Assembly: GCA_937888805.1 (NCBI GenBank)
Contig: CALBEY010000020.1
Location: forward strand, 1 to 64,000
Source of the DNA: an uncultured Burkholderiaceae bacterium
Lineage (GTDB): Bacteria > Pseudomonadota > Gammaproteobacteria > Burkholderiales > Burkholderiaceae_B
Length of the DNA stretch: 64,000 bases
Reading direction: 5' to 3'
The first letter of the stretch is position 1. The number at the start of each line of letters is the position of its first letter. Below the pieces are notes generated by a model. It searched no databases, was not told the origin of the DNA, and saw nothing but the letters and a program-made list of their open reading frames with translations. Shown here piece after piece: positions 16,754-25,560 of this stretch. Both the position numbers and the translations under genes were made by a program.

Positions 16754-17689
16754 TTACAGTTTGATCTTCAGGCGATGGGAGATTTCACCAACAATGCCGC
16801 GGCGGAAGGCTAGAACACAAATCACGAAGATGGCACCCATTGCAATCGTGCTCCAGCCACCTAAGTTTGCGAGATAGTTCTGCAGGTTCACGATCACGGC
16901 CGCACCAATCATTGGGCCCCAGAGGGTGCCAATGCCGCCAAGAATCGTCATCAGCACGGCCTCACCCGAGGTGTGCCAAAACACATCGCCCAGCGAAGCC
17001 AGTTGCAGCACCAGAGCTTTGAGACTGCCACCTAAGCCAGCCAGTCCGGCTGAAATTGTGAATGCCATTAGTTTGTAGCGATCGACGTTATAGCCAAGCG
17101 AAATGGCTCTCGGTTCGTTTTCTCGAATGGACTTCAGGACCTGCCCGAATGGTGATTGGACGACGCGTTGGATCAACAGAAAGGCCAATAGCAACACAGC
17201 CAATGAAAACCAGTACATATTTTGTGAGGGCATCAAATCGATGAAGCCAAACAGCTCGCCACGTGGGACACCCTGAATGCCGTCCTCGCCATTGGTGAAA
17301 GGCACCTGCGTTGCGGCAAAGTAAACCACCTGTGCCAAGGCTAGGGTAATCATCGCAAAGTAGATGCCTTGTCGGCGGATGGCCAATAAACCAAAGAGGT
17401 AACCCAGAGCAGTCGAGGCAACGACACCCAAGAGGATACCAAGCTCAGGGGTCAAGCCCCATTCCTTCATGATGTGGGCTGTTACGTATGAAGCGGTGCC
17501 GAAAAAAGCGGCATGCCCAAAAGACAGTAGTCCTGCGTAACCCAGTAGTAGGTTGACCGATGCTGCAAAAATCGCGAAGCAAAATACCTTCATTAAGAAC
17601 AGGTCATAGACCAAGTCTTGAAAGGGCACTAGCGTGAGCAGCACAAAAATAATAATAGTGACTTTGTTTAGCGCAGTCGTGTTCATCAT
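16754..17689 (-). CDS. livM: ABC transporter permease, LivM type (second importer)
   Basis: 311 residues with about ten membrane segments; LLLGYAGLLSFGHAAFFGTASY and VLMTILGGIGTLWGPMIGA are the LivM hallmarks. Two consecutive ATG codons start the gene with AGGG just before. It is the last of five genes in this operon, 8 bp after the LivH-type gene, and is followed by a strong terminator. It forms a heterodimeric channel with its LivH partner. Confidence 0.9.
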   Translation of the reverse strand: MMNTTALNKVTIIIFVLLTLVPFQDLVYDLFLMKVFCFAIFAASVNLLLGYAGLLSFGHAAFFGTASYVTAHIMKEWGLTPELGILLGVVASTALGYLFGLLAIRRQGIYFAMITLALAQVVYFAATQVPFTNGEDGIQGVPRGELFGFIDLMPSQNMYWFSLAVLLLAFLLIQRVVQSPFGQVLKSIRENEPRAISLGYNVDRYKLMAFTISAGLAGLGGSLKALVLQLASLGDVFWHTSGEAVLMTILGGIGTLWGPMIGAAVIVNLQNYLANLGGWSTIAMGAIFVICVLAFRRGIVGEISHRLKIKL

Positions 17690-17697
17690 CCAGCCCT

Positions 17698-18612
17698 TTA
17701 ACGAACTTTGCCAAACAGCCCGGCGGGCTTAAGCAGCAGCACAATAATCATGATCACAAAGATCGACACCGATGAGGCTTGTGGGTAGAAGACCTTGGTG
17801 AGTCCTTCAATCACACCAAGCGACAGCCCAGTGATGATGGACCCCGCAATGGATCCCATCCCCCCGATCACAACTACCGCAAACACAACAATGATGAGTT
17901 CAGAACCCATGGTGGCTGTGACCTGGTAGATTGGCGCGGCCAACACACCAGCAAACGCGGCCAACGCACAGCCCGCACCGTAGGTGAGGGTGATAATCAG
18001 TGGCACATTAACTCCCAACGCTTGAAGCAATCGGGGGTTTTCTGTGCCGGCCCTCAGTAAGCTGCCGAGTTTGGTGCGTTCAATGAAGTACCAAGTCGCA
18101 AAGCACAGCAATAAGGCAACGCCAACAACCCATAGGCGATACCAAGGAATAAAGAGTTCAGCCACGCGCATGCCACCGCGAAACATATCCGGTACGGGGT
18201 AGCTGTTACCGAGCGCGCCAAACCAGTGTCTAAACAATCCCTCAATAACCAATGCCAAACCAAAGGTCAACAAGAGCCCGTAGAGGTGATCTAGGTGGTA
18301 GAGCCGTTTGAGCATGGTTTTTTCAATAACAATGCTCATGACCCCAACGATCAGTGGGACTAAAACCAAAGCAAGCAAATAGGGAACTTCAAGCTCGGGC
18401 ATGCCGATCCAGCTACCCAATTGGGTTAAACCAATCCAGGTAAACATGGCTCCCAGCATATAAAGCGCACCGTGTGTGAAATTAATCACGTTCAGTAAGC
18501 CAAAAATAACCGCCAGTCCTAGGCTGAGCAAGGCATAAAAAGACCCATTGATAAGCCCAATCAATAATTGCGACGTCAAGGCTTGCGGCGATATGCCTAA
18601 CAGCTCAAACAT
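17698..18612 (-). CDS. livH: ABC transporter permease, LivH type (second importer)
   Basis: 304 residues, membrane-embedded throughout. GLINGSFYALLSLGLAVIFG and VFAVVVIGGMGSIAGSI mark it as LivH. GGAA stands at the right distance before the ATG. It follows the binding-protein gene by 26 bp, an order (ATPases first, then binding protein, then permeases) that differs from the other two importers here. Confidence 0.9.
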   Translation of the reverse strand: MFELLGISPQALTSQLLIGLINGSFYALLSLGLAVIFGLLNVINFTHGALYMLGAMFTWIGLTQLGSWIGMPELEVPYLLALVLVPLIVGVMSIVIEKTMLKRLYHLDHLYGLLLTFGLALVIEGLFRHWFGALGNSYPVPDMFRGGMRVAELFIPWYRLWVVGVALLLCFATWYFIERTKLGSLLRAGTENPRLLQALGVNVPLIITLTYGAGCALAAFAGVLAAPIYQVTATMGSELIIVVFAVVVIGGMGSIAGSIITGLSLGVIEGLTKVFYPQASSVSIFVIMIIVLLLKPAGLFGKVR

Positions 18613-18638
18613 GAAGTTCCCCTAACCCTATCTATTTA

Positions 18639-19862
18639 TTACGAGGGCTTTTTACCCGTGACCAAATAGCACTTGGAATCTGCCAGTGGCAATGAACCTT
18701 CAGCCGCTGGAAGCACACGTGCGACAGTGGCAATATCATTACGGTTCTTGGATTCCTTGGGTGACTTAACCTGCAGCAAATACATGTCATGCTCAAACTT
18801 ACCGTCGGCACGTATCACGCCCTTGAACAGACCATCATCAATGGGCGTGGCTTTTAGATAAGCCATGACCTTGTCAGAATCATCCGTCTTGGTCGCTTGA
18901 ACGGCCTTCAGGTAGTTCATGGTTGCTGAGTAGACGCCAGCTTGAACGGACGTCGGTGCAACATTTTTGAAACGGGTCATGAAGCGCTTAGAAAAGTCAC
19001 GGTTCGCATCAGAGAAGTCCCAGTACCAACCCACTGTAAAGTTCATGCCTTGCGTCTCACGCAGACCCAAAGCGCGAATATCGCTGGTGAACATTAGCAA
19101 TGGCACAACCGTTTGCTTTGAACCCATGATACCGAGCTCCGCGGCTTGCTTGACTGAGCCAATCGTGTCGCCACCGGCATTGGCCAAAGCGATGACTTCA
19201 GCGCCTGAGGACTGAGCTTGAGCCAAATATGAGGCGAAGTCGGTGGTTTTGATGGGGTGAGCCACGCTGCCCAAAACTTTACCGCCATTGGCATTAACCA
19301 CGGATGAGGCGTCGCGTTGCAGCGTGTGACCAAAGGCGTAATCCGCTGTCACAAAGAACCAGCTTTTCTTGCCACCAGCAACCACTGCGCTTGCTGTGCC
19401 GTGAGCCAAAGCATAGGTATCATAAACGTAGTGAACGGTGTAAGGGTTGCAACGTTCGTTGGTAATGGGCAGCGAAGCTGCACCAGTCACAAAAGCGATT
19501 TTCTTGCGCTGGTCGGCTACTTCCATGGCAGCGAGTGCTGAGGATGTCGACACGTTACCCATCAACACATCGACTTTGTCGCGGTCAATCATTTCACGGG
19601 CTTGTGAACCGGACAGGTCAGCTTTGGACTGCGTGTCAGCTGATGTGATGATAATTTCTTTACCCAAGACTTTGCCGCCAAAATCTTCGACAGCCATTTG
19701 GGCGGCTAACAGTGCACCAGGGCCTTCAACAGCCGAGTAGATGCCTGACATGTCTGTCAAAACACCAATCCGAACACTGTCGTCGGTAAATTGAGCTGAG
19801 GCGGCGCCTGCACTCATCATGAAGGCAGCGCCGATCATCTGCGCTAGTAGCGATTTTTTCAT
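18639..19862 (-). CDS. ABC transporter substrate-binding protein (second importer)
   Basis: About 407 residues. The ATG at 19862 is preceded by AAGGAGA. An upstream in-frame extension overlapping the LivF gene is basic, lacks signal features and is rejected. A signal peptide ends at AGAASA before QFTDDSVRIGVLTDMSG. The fold is the type I periplasmic-binding class with the ITSADTQSKADLSGSQAREM segment common in betaproteobacterial members. The mature protein is somewhat longer than LivK. Ligand unknown; aromatic acids, amino acids and small carboxylates are all possible for this class. Confidence 0.88.
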   Translation of the reverse strand: MKKSLLAQMIGAAFMMSAGAASAQFTDDSVRIGVLTDMSGIYSAVEGPGALLAAQMAVEDFGGKVLGKEIIITSADTQSKADLSGSQAREMIDRDKVDVLMGNVSTSSALAAMEVADQRKKIAFVTGAASLPITNERCNPYTVHYVYDTYALAHGTASAVVAGGKKSWFFVTADYAFGHTLQRDASSVVNANGGKVLGSVAHPIKTTDFASYLAQAQSSGAEVIALANAGGDTIGSVKQAAELGIMGSKQTVVPLLMFTSDIRALGLRETQGMNFTVGWYWDFSDANRDFSKRFMTRFKNVAPTSVQAGVYSATMNYLKAVQATKTDDSDKVMAYLKATPIDDGLFKGVIRADGKFEHDMYLLQVKSPKESKNRNDIATVARVLPAAEGSLPLADSKCYLVTGKKPS

Positions 19863-19914
19863 TTTTAATGTCTCCTTGAACTGACTGTGTTGCTGAAAAT
19901 GAGCCCTAGCGCGT

Positions 19915-20625
19915 TTAAACGCCAAGTAACGTTTCCAGTTCTTCACGGCTTTCTTCAAGCCGATCTTTTTCCACCATCTTGACGACCTGACCGTGTTCGA
20001 TCACATAGTTTCGGTCGGCGAGTTTGGATGCAAAGCGGAAGTTCTGCTCAACGAGAACGACCGTAAAACCTTTTTCTTTTAGTAGGCGCACCACATCACC
20101 CAGTTTTTGCACGATGACAGGCGCAAGACCTTCAGTGATTTCATCGAGCAGCAACAGGGGCGCACCAGTGCGCAAGATGCGAGCAATCGCCAACATTTGC
20201 TGTTCGCCCCCAGAAAGTCGGCCGCCAGGGCTGTTGCGCCGCTCTTCAAGGTTTGGAAAGATTTTGTAGATCTCTTCAAGGCTAACGGCCGAGCCTTCGC
20301 CGACTTTTGGTGGCAACATCAGATTTTGTTCGCAGGTCAGACTGGCAAAGATGCCGCGTTCTTCTGGGCAGTACCCGATGCCCATGCGTGCAATTTCATG
20401 TGTTTGCTTGCCGATGACTTCAACGCCGTCAACCTTTACTGAGCCTTTGGCCATGCCGATCAGACCAAGAATGGCGCGCAGGGTACTGGTTCGACCAGCG
20501 CCGTTGCGCCCGAGCAAACAGACCACCTCACCTTTACCGACCTGCAGGTTGATGCCGTGCAGAACATGAGATTCGCCGTACCACGCGTTGAGGTCTTTGA
20601 TTTCTAATGCAAGAGTTGTTGACAT
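19915..20625 (-). CDS. livF: ABC transporter ATPase, LivF type, with Arg in Walker A
   Basis: 236 residues. Signature LSGGEQQML, Walker B LLLLDEITEGLAP and VVLVEQNF are all normal for LivF. The Walker A loop, however, reads GRNGAGRTS, with Arg45 where nearly all ABC ATPases have the invariant Lys. The codon is CGA, so a single sequencing error from AAA or AAG does not explain it. Loss of that Lys normally cripples ATP hydrolysis, so either this subfamily tolerates Arg or the LivG partner does most of the hydrolysis. It sits between the LivG-type gene and the binding-protein gene. Confidence 0.88.
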   Translation of the reverse strand: MSTTLALEIKDLNAWYGESHVLHGINLQVGKGEVVCLLGRNGAGRTSTLRAILGLIGMAKGSVKVDGVEVIGKQTHEIARMGIGYCPEERGIFASLTCEQNLMLPPKVGEGSAVSLEEIYKIFPNLEERRNSPGGRLSGGEQQMLAIARILRTGAPLLLLDEITEGLAPVIVQKLGDVVRLLKEKGFTVVLVEQNFRFASKLADRNYVIEHGQVVKMVEKDRLEESREELETLLGV

Positions 20626-20666
20626 GAGGCTTTTGGCTTGTTTCGAAGTGTTGCAGCTGTAAAAAA

Positions 20667-21443
20667 TTAGTGGCCTGCCAGTTCTGCATCTGCTGAACCC
20701 ATGTAGGCTTCCATCACTTGGGGATTCTTGGATACAGTCTGATAGTCGCCTTCAGCAATGACTTCGCCACGCTGCAAAACGGAAATCGTATCGGCAATAT
20801 TGGCAACCACGTTCATGTTGTGTTCGACCATGATGATGGTTCGACCAGCGGACACTTTTTTGATCAGTTCCGTGACCCGCTCGACGTCTTCATGACCCAT
20901 GCCTTGCGTGGGCTCATCGAGCAACATGACTTCTGGGTTGATGGCCAGGGTCGTTGCAATTTCCAGAGCCCGCTTGCGTCCATAAGGTAAATTGACAGCT
21001 TCTTCGCTGGCAAATTCAGTTAGGCCCACTTGTTCGAGTGCATCTAAAGCGCGGTCATTCAAAATGTTCAGTGTTTTGTCGCTTTTCCAGAAATGAAACG
21101 ACGTACCGAGACGTCGCTGGATGCCGATGCGTACGTTTTCGAGGACGGACATGTGCGGAAAAACAGCTGAAATCTGAAATGACCGCACAACACCTTCGCG
21201 TGCAATCTGCGATGGCGAGTGCTTGGTGATGTCGGTACCGTTAAAAATAATGTGTCCCCGGGTTGGGGGGTGAAATTTGGTAATAAGGTTAAAGCACGTG
21301 CTTTTACCGGCACCGTTGGGGCCAATGATGGCGTGAATGGTGTTACGTTTGACTTTGAGGTTGACATCATTGACCGCAACGAACCCCAAAAATTCCTTGG
21401 TTAGTCCGCGCGTTTCTATGACATATTCACTTGAATGTTCCAT
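20667..21443 (-). CDS. livG: ABC transporter ATPase, LivG type (second importer)
   Basis: 258 residues: Walker A GPNGAGKST, degenerate signature LPYGRKRALEI, Walker B MLLDEPTQGMGHED, H-loop VEHNMNVV. The EDV after Walker B replaces the usual PxE/ETx pattern but is common in this subgroup. First gene of the minus-strand importer operon. The 167-bp gap to the AsmA gene behind it must contain its promoter; I could not place -35/-10 boxes confidently. Confidence 0.9.
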   Translation of the reverse strand: MEHSSEYVIETRGLTKEFLGFVAVNDVNLKVKRNTIHAIIGPNGAGKSTCFNLITKFHPPTRGHIIFNGTDITKHSPSQIAREGVVRSFQISAVFPHMSVLENVRIGIQRRLGTSFHFWKSDKTLNILNDRALDALEQVGLTEFASEEAVNLPYGRKRALEIATTLAINPEVMLLDEPTQGMGHEDVERVTELIKKVSAGRTIIMVEHNMNVVANIADTISVLQRGEVIAEGDYQTVSKNPQVMEAYMGSADAELAGH

Positions 21444-21610
21444 TAGAAATTTATAGTCTGGCTAGGGCTTGCTTAGCAATAGCAAAACCATCGGACTTAC
21501 CCTTAGCAAGACTTAATCACACAAATAAATTAGGACGTACATTAATGCTCAAATTGACTGCCATTATGTTTTAGAAATTTTTTGGTCGTACGTTTTAATC
21601 GGTGTTGTCA

Positions 21611-23911
21611 TTAACGACCGAACAAACCTTTCAGCACATTGCCAAGACCTGGCACGGCTTTGTTTATTTTGTTTGTGACGTCATCATTGAGCTTGATTTT
21701 TGCCAGTTCTGCCGCCAGCGCACTGATATCCACACGGTAGGTTGGCCGATCGATCGGACCACTGAGACGAATCGGTACCGTGATGCCTCGCAGGGCTTTG
21801 AGCTCGACACCGCCTTGTCCATCGGCGGTGTCGACAACCGCAACTCGAGCCAAGTAGTTCAGTTGCCCGGCTGCCATATCAATGGTGCCGTTGCCTTGAA
21901 TACGGAACAAGGGTGCCTTGATGCTGAGGTCTTTGTTCTCAGCCACCCCATTTTTGATGACAGCAGTGGCGCTTAATTCGGCGAATCGGGTCTGCCCGTC
22001 GGCGGTCGCGCTTTGTGAGGCCGTTCGTCCCAGTGCGGCTCGTACGCCTTTTAAAATGGCTTGTAAGTCCACGCCCTTGACGGCACCGTCTTTAAGTTGC
22101 AACTCCAGCTGACCGGTTAATGACCTCAGCATGGTCGCACGCTCAGTGCCTGTTGCCGACACATTTGCCGTTAGGTTGCCGCGACCAGACAAGGCTGACG
22201 TGGCTGACAAGCTACTGAGCAAAGCGGCAACATCAACATCACTGATTGACTCGGTCATTGTTACGCTTTGCGAATTGGCATCGATCTTCAGGGAACCTTG
22301 GATTTTCCCATCCCAAACGTTGGTTTGATGTGGCCCCACTGTCAAGCGACCGTCATGAAGTTTGATACCCGTCTTGAGATCCGTTAGCAGTGCGTTCTGG
22401 GTTTTTATGGTGTCAATGCGCAGTTGGCCAGTGGCGGAATGTCCATACAAGACAGCAAAATCGAATTGGCTCGCCTGTGCGTCCTTGGTTACGGGTGAAG
22501 TCGCCGTGCTTGAGGCTGCTGCGCTTGTCGGGGCGCTTGATGCGTTGCTATCGATGGGTTTTGTGACAGCTGCGGGCGTGTGGGTCAATGATGTGACATC
22601 CAGGTTCTCAAGGTGAGCATCAAAACCAATCAATGGTTTCTTGAAATTTTCGATATTGACCGAAAGTTTGAGCGGTGATGCGTTGAAGCCACCAGAAAAC
22701 GTGCCTTTAATCGTTTCAGGTTTGAGATGAAGTTCTACAGGTCCGCTTAGTACCAAGTGCAAAGGTTCTGGGCTGAAACTGGCGTCAGTCATGACCAGGT
22801 CAAGCCCAATCGTTTTAAGCGTTAGGGTCTGTTCACGCCATTGCCACTTGGGCAGGGTGATATTGCCTTTGATAAGCCGCGCACCATGTGTCGCTTGGCC
22901 ACTGATGCTGAGCGCTTGACCGCTGACTTCGCGGTTGCTCAGCACCCATTCAGGGGCATCGGCCTTTAGCGACACGGTCTGTGGGGGTGATGCGATGTGG
23001 TTGATTTGTGCTGACGCTTGGGCCTTGATCGTGTCGATTAGGTATTGGCCAGTCTTTAAATCAGCTTGGGCATTAAAGCCTAGGTCAAGGCGCATGGCTT
23101 TTAGGTCTTGCCAGAAGCCTTCAGCGCTTGCTTTCACCTCAGAGAACGTCAGACGTTGAGCCTTGAGTGCCAATTGGTAGCGAGTCGAGAACCCAATCAT
23201 GACGTCAGCCTCCGGCAAGGCCGTTTGTAGCCGAAACGAAGTTGTCAGCTCGCCACTGGCGTTCGTTGCCAAGCGTCCGGTCGTCACGGCAATATCAGTC
23301 AGATCCCAGCGCTGCTGACTTTGTTGATCCACAAAAACAAAACGGCTATTGCTGACGTTTAGCGCTTCGATATCAATCAACAGTGGCCTGTTACCGGAAT
23401 CCAAGACTTTATCTGCCAGTGGCGGTTGACTTGTTTGTTCACTGGTGCCGTCAGCCGGTGGTTGGGTCGAGTCCATTTTCGGCTTGATGCGATTGAGCAA
23501 ATCTTCAATATTGAGCGTGCCTTTTGCATGACGAATCAGGCGGATGTTTAAACCCTGAACGTCAATGCCATCGACTAAAACCTCACCCTTTAAAAGGGGC
23601 AGTAAGGCCACTGAAAGACGCGTTAAGCGCAACCTTAGAAATGGTTCGGTCCCGACATTTGGTGCGCCGTTAGGTGTCGCGTTTGGTTCAGACAGGCTGG
23701 CTTGATTGATCACAGCGCCAAGTCGCGGAAAGACAGTGACCGCAATATCACCCTCTATTTTTAGGGTTCGGCCAGTGTGTTTTAAGACCAGTGATTCGAT
23801 GTCTGTTTTGTAACGGTTGGCATCAAAGGTCGCAACAAACACAGTGGCACTAATGAGAGCCAGCAGTCCCAAAACCAAAAGGCCGTAAAAGCCGTAGCGC
23901 AGAACTTTCAT
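21611..23911 (-). CDS. asmA: AsmA family protein
   Basis: About 766 residues. A single N-terminal membrane segment (MKVLRYGFYGLLVLGLLALI) is followed by the AsmA N-terminal domain, including YKTDIESLVLKHTGRTLKI and IEGDIAVTVFPRLGAVI, then a long periplasmic beta-rich body and the AsmA C-terminal domain (GRGNLTANVSATG, GQLELQLKDGAVKGVDL). A low-complexity Ser/Ala/Thr stretch (about 470-495) divides the two halves. AsmA proteins are implicated in outer-membrane assembly and lipid transport between membranes. The chosen ATG gives the usual start; another five codons upstream is possible. Apparently monocistronic. Confidence 0.85.
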   Translation of the reverse strand: MKVLRYGFYGLLVLGLLALISATVFVATFDANRYKTDIESLVLKHTGRTLKIEGDIAVTVFPRLGAVINQASLSEPNATPNGAPNVGTEPFLRLRLTRLSVALLPLLKGEVLVDGIDVQGLNIRLIRHAKGTLNIEDLLNRIKPKMDSTQPPADGTSEQTSQPPLADKVLDSGNRPLLIDIEALNVSNSRFVFVDQQSQQRWDLTDIAVTTGRLATNASGELTTSFRLQTALPEADVMIGFSTRYQLALKAQRLTFSEVKASAEGFWQDLKAMRLDLGFNAQADLKTGQYLIDTIKAQASAQINHIASPPQTVSLKADAPEWVLSNREVSGQALSISGQATHGARLIKGNITLPKWQWREQTLTLKTIGLDLVMTDASFSPEPLHLVLSGPVELHLKPETIKGTFSGGFNASPLKLSVNIENFKKPLIGFDAHLENLDVTSLTHTPAAVTKPIDSNASSAPTSAAASSTATSPVTKDAQASQFDFAVLYGHSATGQLRIDTIKTQNALLTDLKTGIKLHDGRLTVGPHQTNVWDGKIQGSLKIDANSQSVTMTESISDVDVAALLSSLSATSALSGRGNLTANVSATGTERATMLRSLTGQLELQLKDGAVKGVDLQAILKGVRAALGRTASQSATADGQTRFAELSATAVIKNGVAENKDLSIKAPLFRIQGNGTIDMAAGQLNYLARVAVVDTADGQGGVELKALRGITVPIRLSGPIDRPTYRVDISALAAELAKIKLNDDVTNKINKAVPGLGNVLKGLFGR

Positions 23912-23980
23912 GATCAAAATACCCATTGAACGTTAGGCCAAGCGATGATGGCCACCACGCTTTTCGGTCGACTGGTTACC

Positions 23981-25066
23981 TCATGATTTGAGCGCTACGT
24001 TATTAAGCTTGTTTAACGTTTCGGGCCATTGGCGATTTTGCGCCCCCTGCAACAAAATTCGACCCCAAGATACCCAGGCATCCCAGCCGATGCGTTTGTC
24101 CCACGAGTTACCCCAACAGGTCAATAGATGCAAGCCATGAGCTGCCGCTGTCTGAGCTTGGTCGTAGGTTTTGTTGGTTAAGAGCAGTTGCGCCAATAAG
24201 AGGTAAGGCTCTGCCACCCATGGGTTAAGTCGAATCGCTTGCTCGAGCGTCATGATGCTGGTTGAACTGCAGACCAGCGGTTGGTTTTGTTGAACCACTG
24301 ACCAATAGAGCGCGCAAGCGGCTGCTTCGTCGGACTCGGACAATTCGTGTTGGCAATGATCGAACACCGACGGCAGTGGCACCAAACCCTCGAGGGCAGG
24401 GTGTTTAAGAACCTGCCCCAATCTGGAAATCTGACTGATGCGGTAGGCGGTGGGTCGCATGGGGCCAGGCCACAAACCCGCTGCCCAGTGCAGGCCCGTG
24501 TCGCGCGGCGCGTGATTGGGGTAGCCAGAATAAATGTCATCTTGCCAGCTATACCACTGCTCGCAAGTGTCAGCCATGGTGACCACTGTAAAAATCGCCA
24601 CATCGCGTGCTGAAAGCACGATGGGTGTACCGTCGACGTTTAGTGTGAGTTGTCCATTGCTATCAGGCCCTGATTCAAGCAAGGCTTTGACCAATGGTGC
24701 TCGCGGCACGACACAGTACAAGTGAATCAGGCGTTCGATATCTTCGCCCACCAGCGCTTGCACGCGGCCACGTTCAGAGTTCGGGTCAAACTTCACGATA
24801 TCGACTTGGGCATTACCGTAGACGCTGTGTAACAATCCCAACAGTCGTGCTTCATTGGGTTGTTGCCAGAGCGTTAGGGTGCGGGCCACGCCAACCAAGT
24901 GGTGTCTGAAAGTGCCCGCTTTGTGCCAGTCTTGACCCACGCCGCTGCCAAGAACCACTGGCATGATGGGCGCAAGCGCCGGATCGCGGGTCAGCCATTC
25001 ATCGTCTAACAATTCAATGGCTTGTTCTAATGCCGCAGGCGTTAAGGTGTTCAGGTCTGTTTTCAT
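23981..25066 (-). CDS. HD-like (DUF6817-type) protein with C-terminal helical repeats
   Basis: 361 residues. The N-terminal 170 residues contain GTFRHHLVGVARTL (His55-His56), LLGLLHSVYGN (His80) and a later MADT, a pattern like an HD-type metal-binding domain and, as far as I recall, the DUF6817 family. The C-terminal part (about 270-345) has TPR-like helices (LEQAIRLNPWVAEPYLLLAQ). A soluble cytoplasmic protein without signal peptide. No function is known to me. It is transcribed away from the small gene upstream, and its neighbours give no clue. Confidence 0.6.
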   Translation of the reverse strand: MKTDLNTLTPAALEQAIELLDDEWLTRDPALAPIMPVVLGSGVGQDWHKAGTFRHHLVGVARTLTLWQQPNEARLLGLLHSVYGNAQVDIVKFDPNSERGRVQALVGEDIERLIHLYCVVPRAPLVKALLESGPDSNGQLTLNVDGTPIVLSARDVAIFTVVTMADTCEQWYSWQDDIYSGYPNHAPRDTGLHWAAGLWPGPMRPTAYRISQISRLGQVLKHPALEGLVPLPSVFDHCQHELSESDEAAACALYWSVVQQNQPLVCSSTSIMTLEQAIRLNPWVAEPYLLLAQLLLTNKTYDQAQTAAAHGLHLLTCWGNSWDKRIGWDAWVSWGRILLQGAQNRQWPETLNKLNNVALKS

Positions 25067-25156
25067 GGAAAGCGCTATAGTGAATCGTCAATCGTACCCA
25101 AAGCGTAGTGAATCTGATGACCCAGCGCAAGCACAAGATTTGTCAGGAAATCCGAG

Positions 25157-25402
25157 ATGTCTAGATGGTCGCAGTGGTTTAAGTCCAGTGCAAACGTCAA
25201 GTCTCGCGATGAGTTCGATCGTGCCCGGGCATTGGTTGATGCAATCGACCGTGGCGGTTTACCCCTGATGCCCTCCAAGATTAACGGTATTGCCCGTGAA
25301 TTGGGGCTAGAGGTCTCGCGCAAAGCACCGATGACGGAAACCATTGAGCGCATTCGCGCGGCGGTCGCCAGGCAAAAGCATCAAGATGGCCATTCTGATT
25401 AA
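25157..25402 (+). CDS. Small conserved-looking hypothetical protein
   Basis: 81 residues, basic, no membrane segment. The C-terminal half (LPLMPSKINGIARELGLEVS followed by a helical tail) looks like a small DNA- or protein-binding helical domain, and similar short proteins occur in Burkholderiales as far as I recall. AGGA lies about ten bases before the ATG. It is divergent from the HD-like gene and stands alone. Existence is likely, function unknown. Confidence 0.6.
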   Translation: MSRWSQWFKSSANVKSRDEFDRARALVDAIDRGGLPLMPSKINGIARELGLEVSRKAPMTETIERIRAAVARQKHQDGHSD

Positions 25403-25560
25403 ACAATGGCGCTGTCTCAATTCACTGTTTTTCACATGTTGCAGTTGGAAACCCCCACTGTGGAGTACTCTCGCTTATTGCACTGGCGTCACAAAGAAGG
25501 CTTAGGTGTTACGCCCTGTGACAACATATTTTTAAATCATTCCTTATGGCGGAGTTTCAA

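Noticed and set aside
18639-19958. Longer start at 19958 for the second binding protein
   Set aside because: The first 32 residues are basic, overlap livF and lack a signal, while the ATG at 19862 has AAGGAGA and a normal signal peptide.
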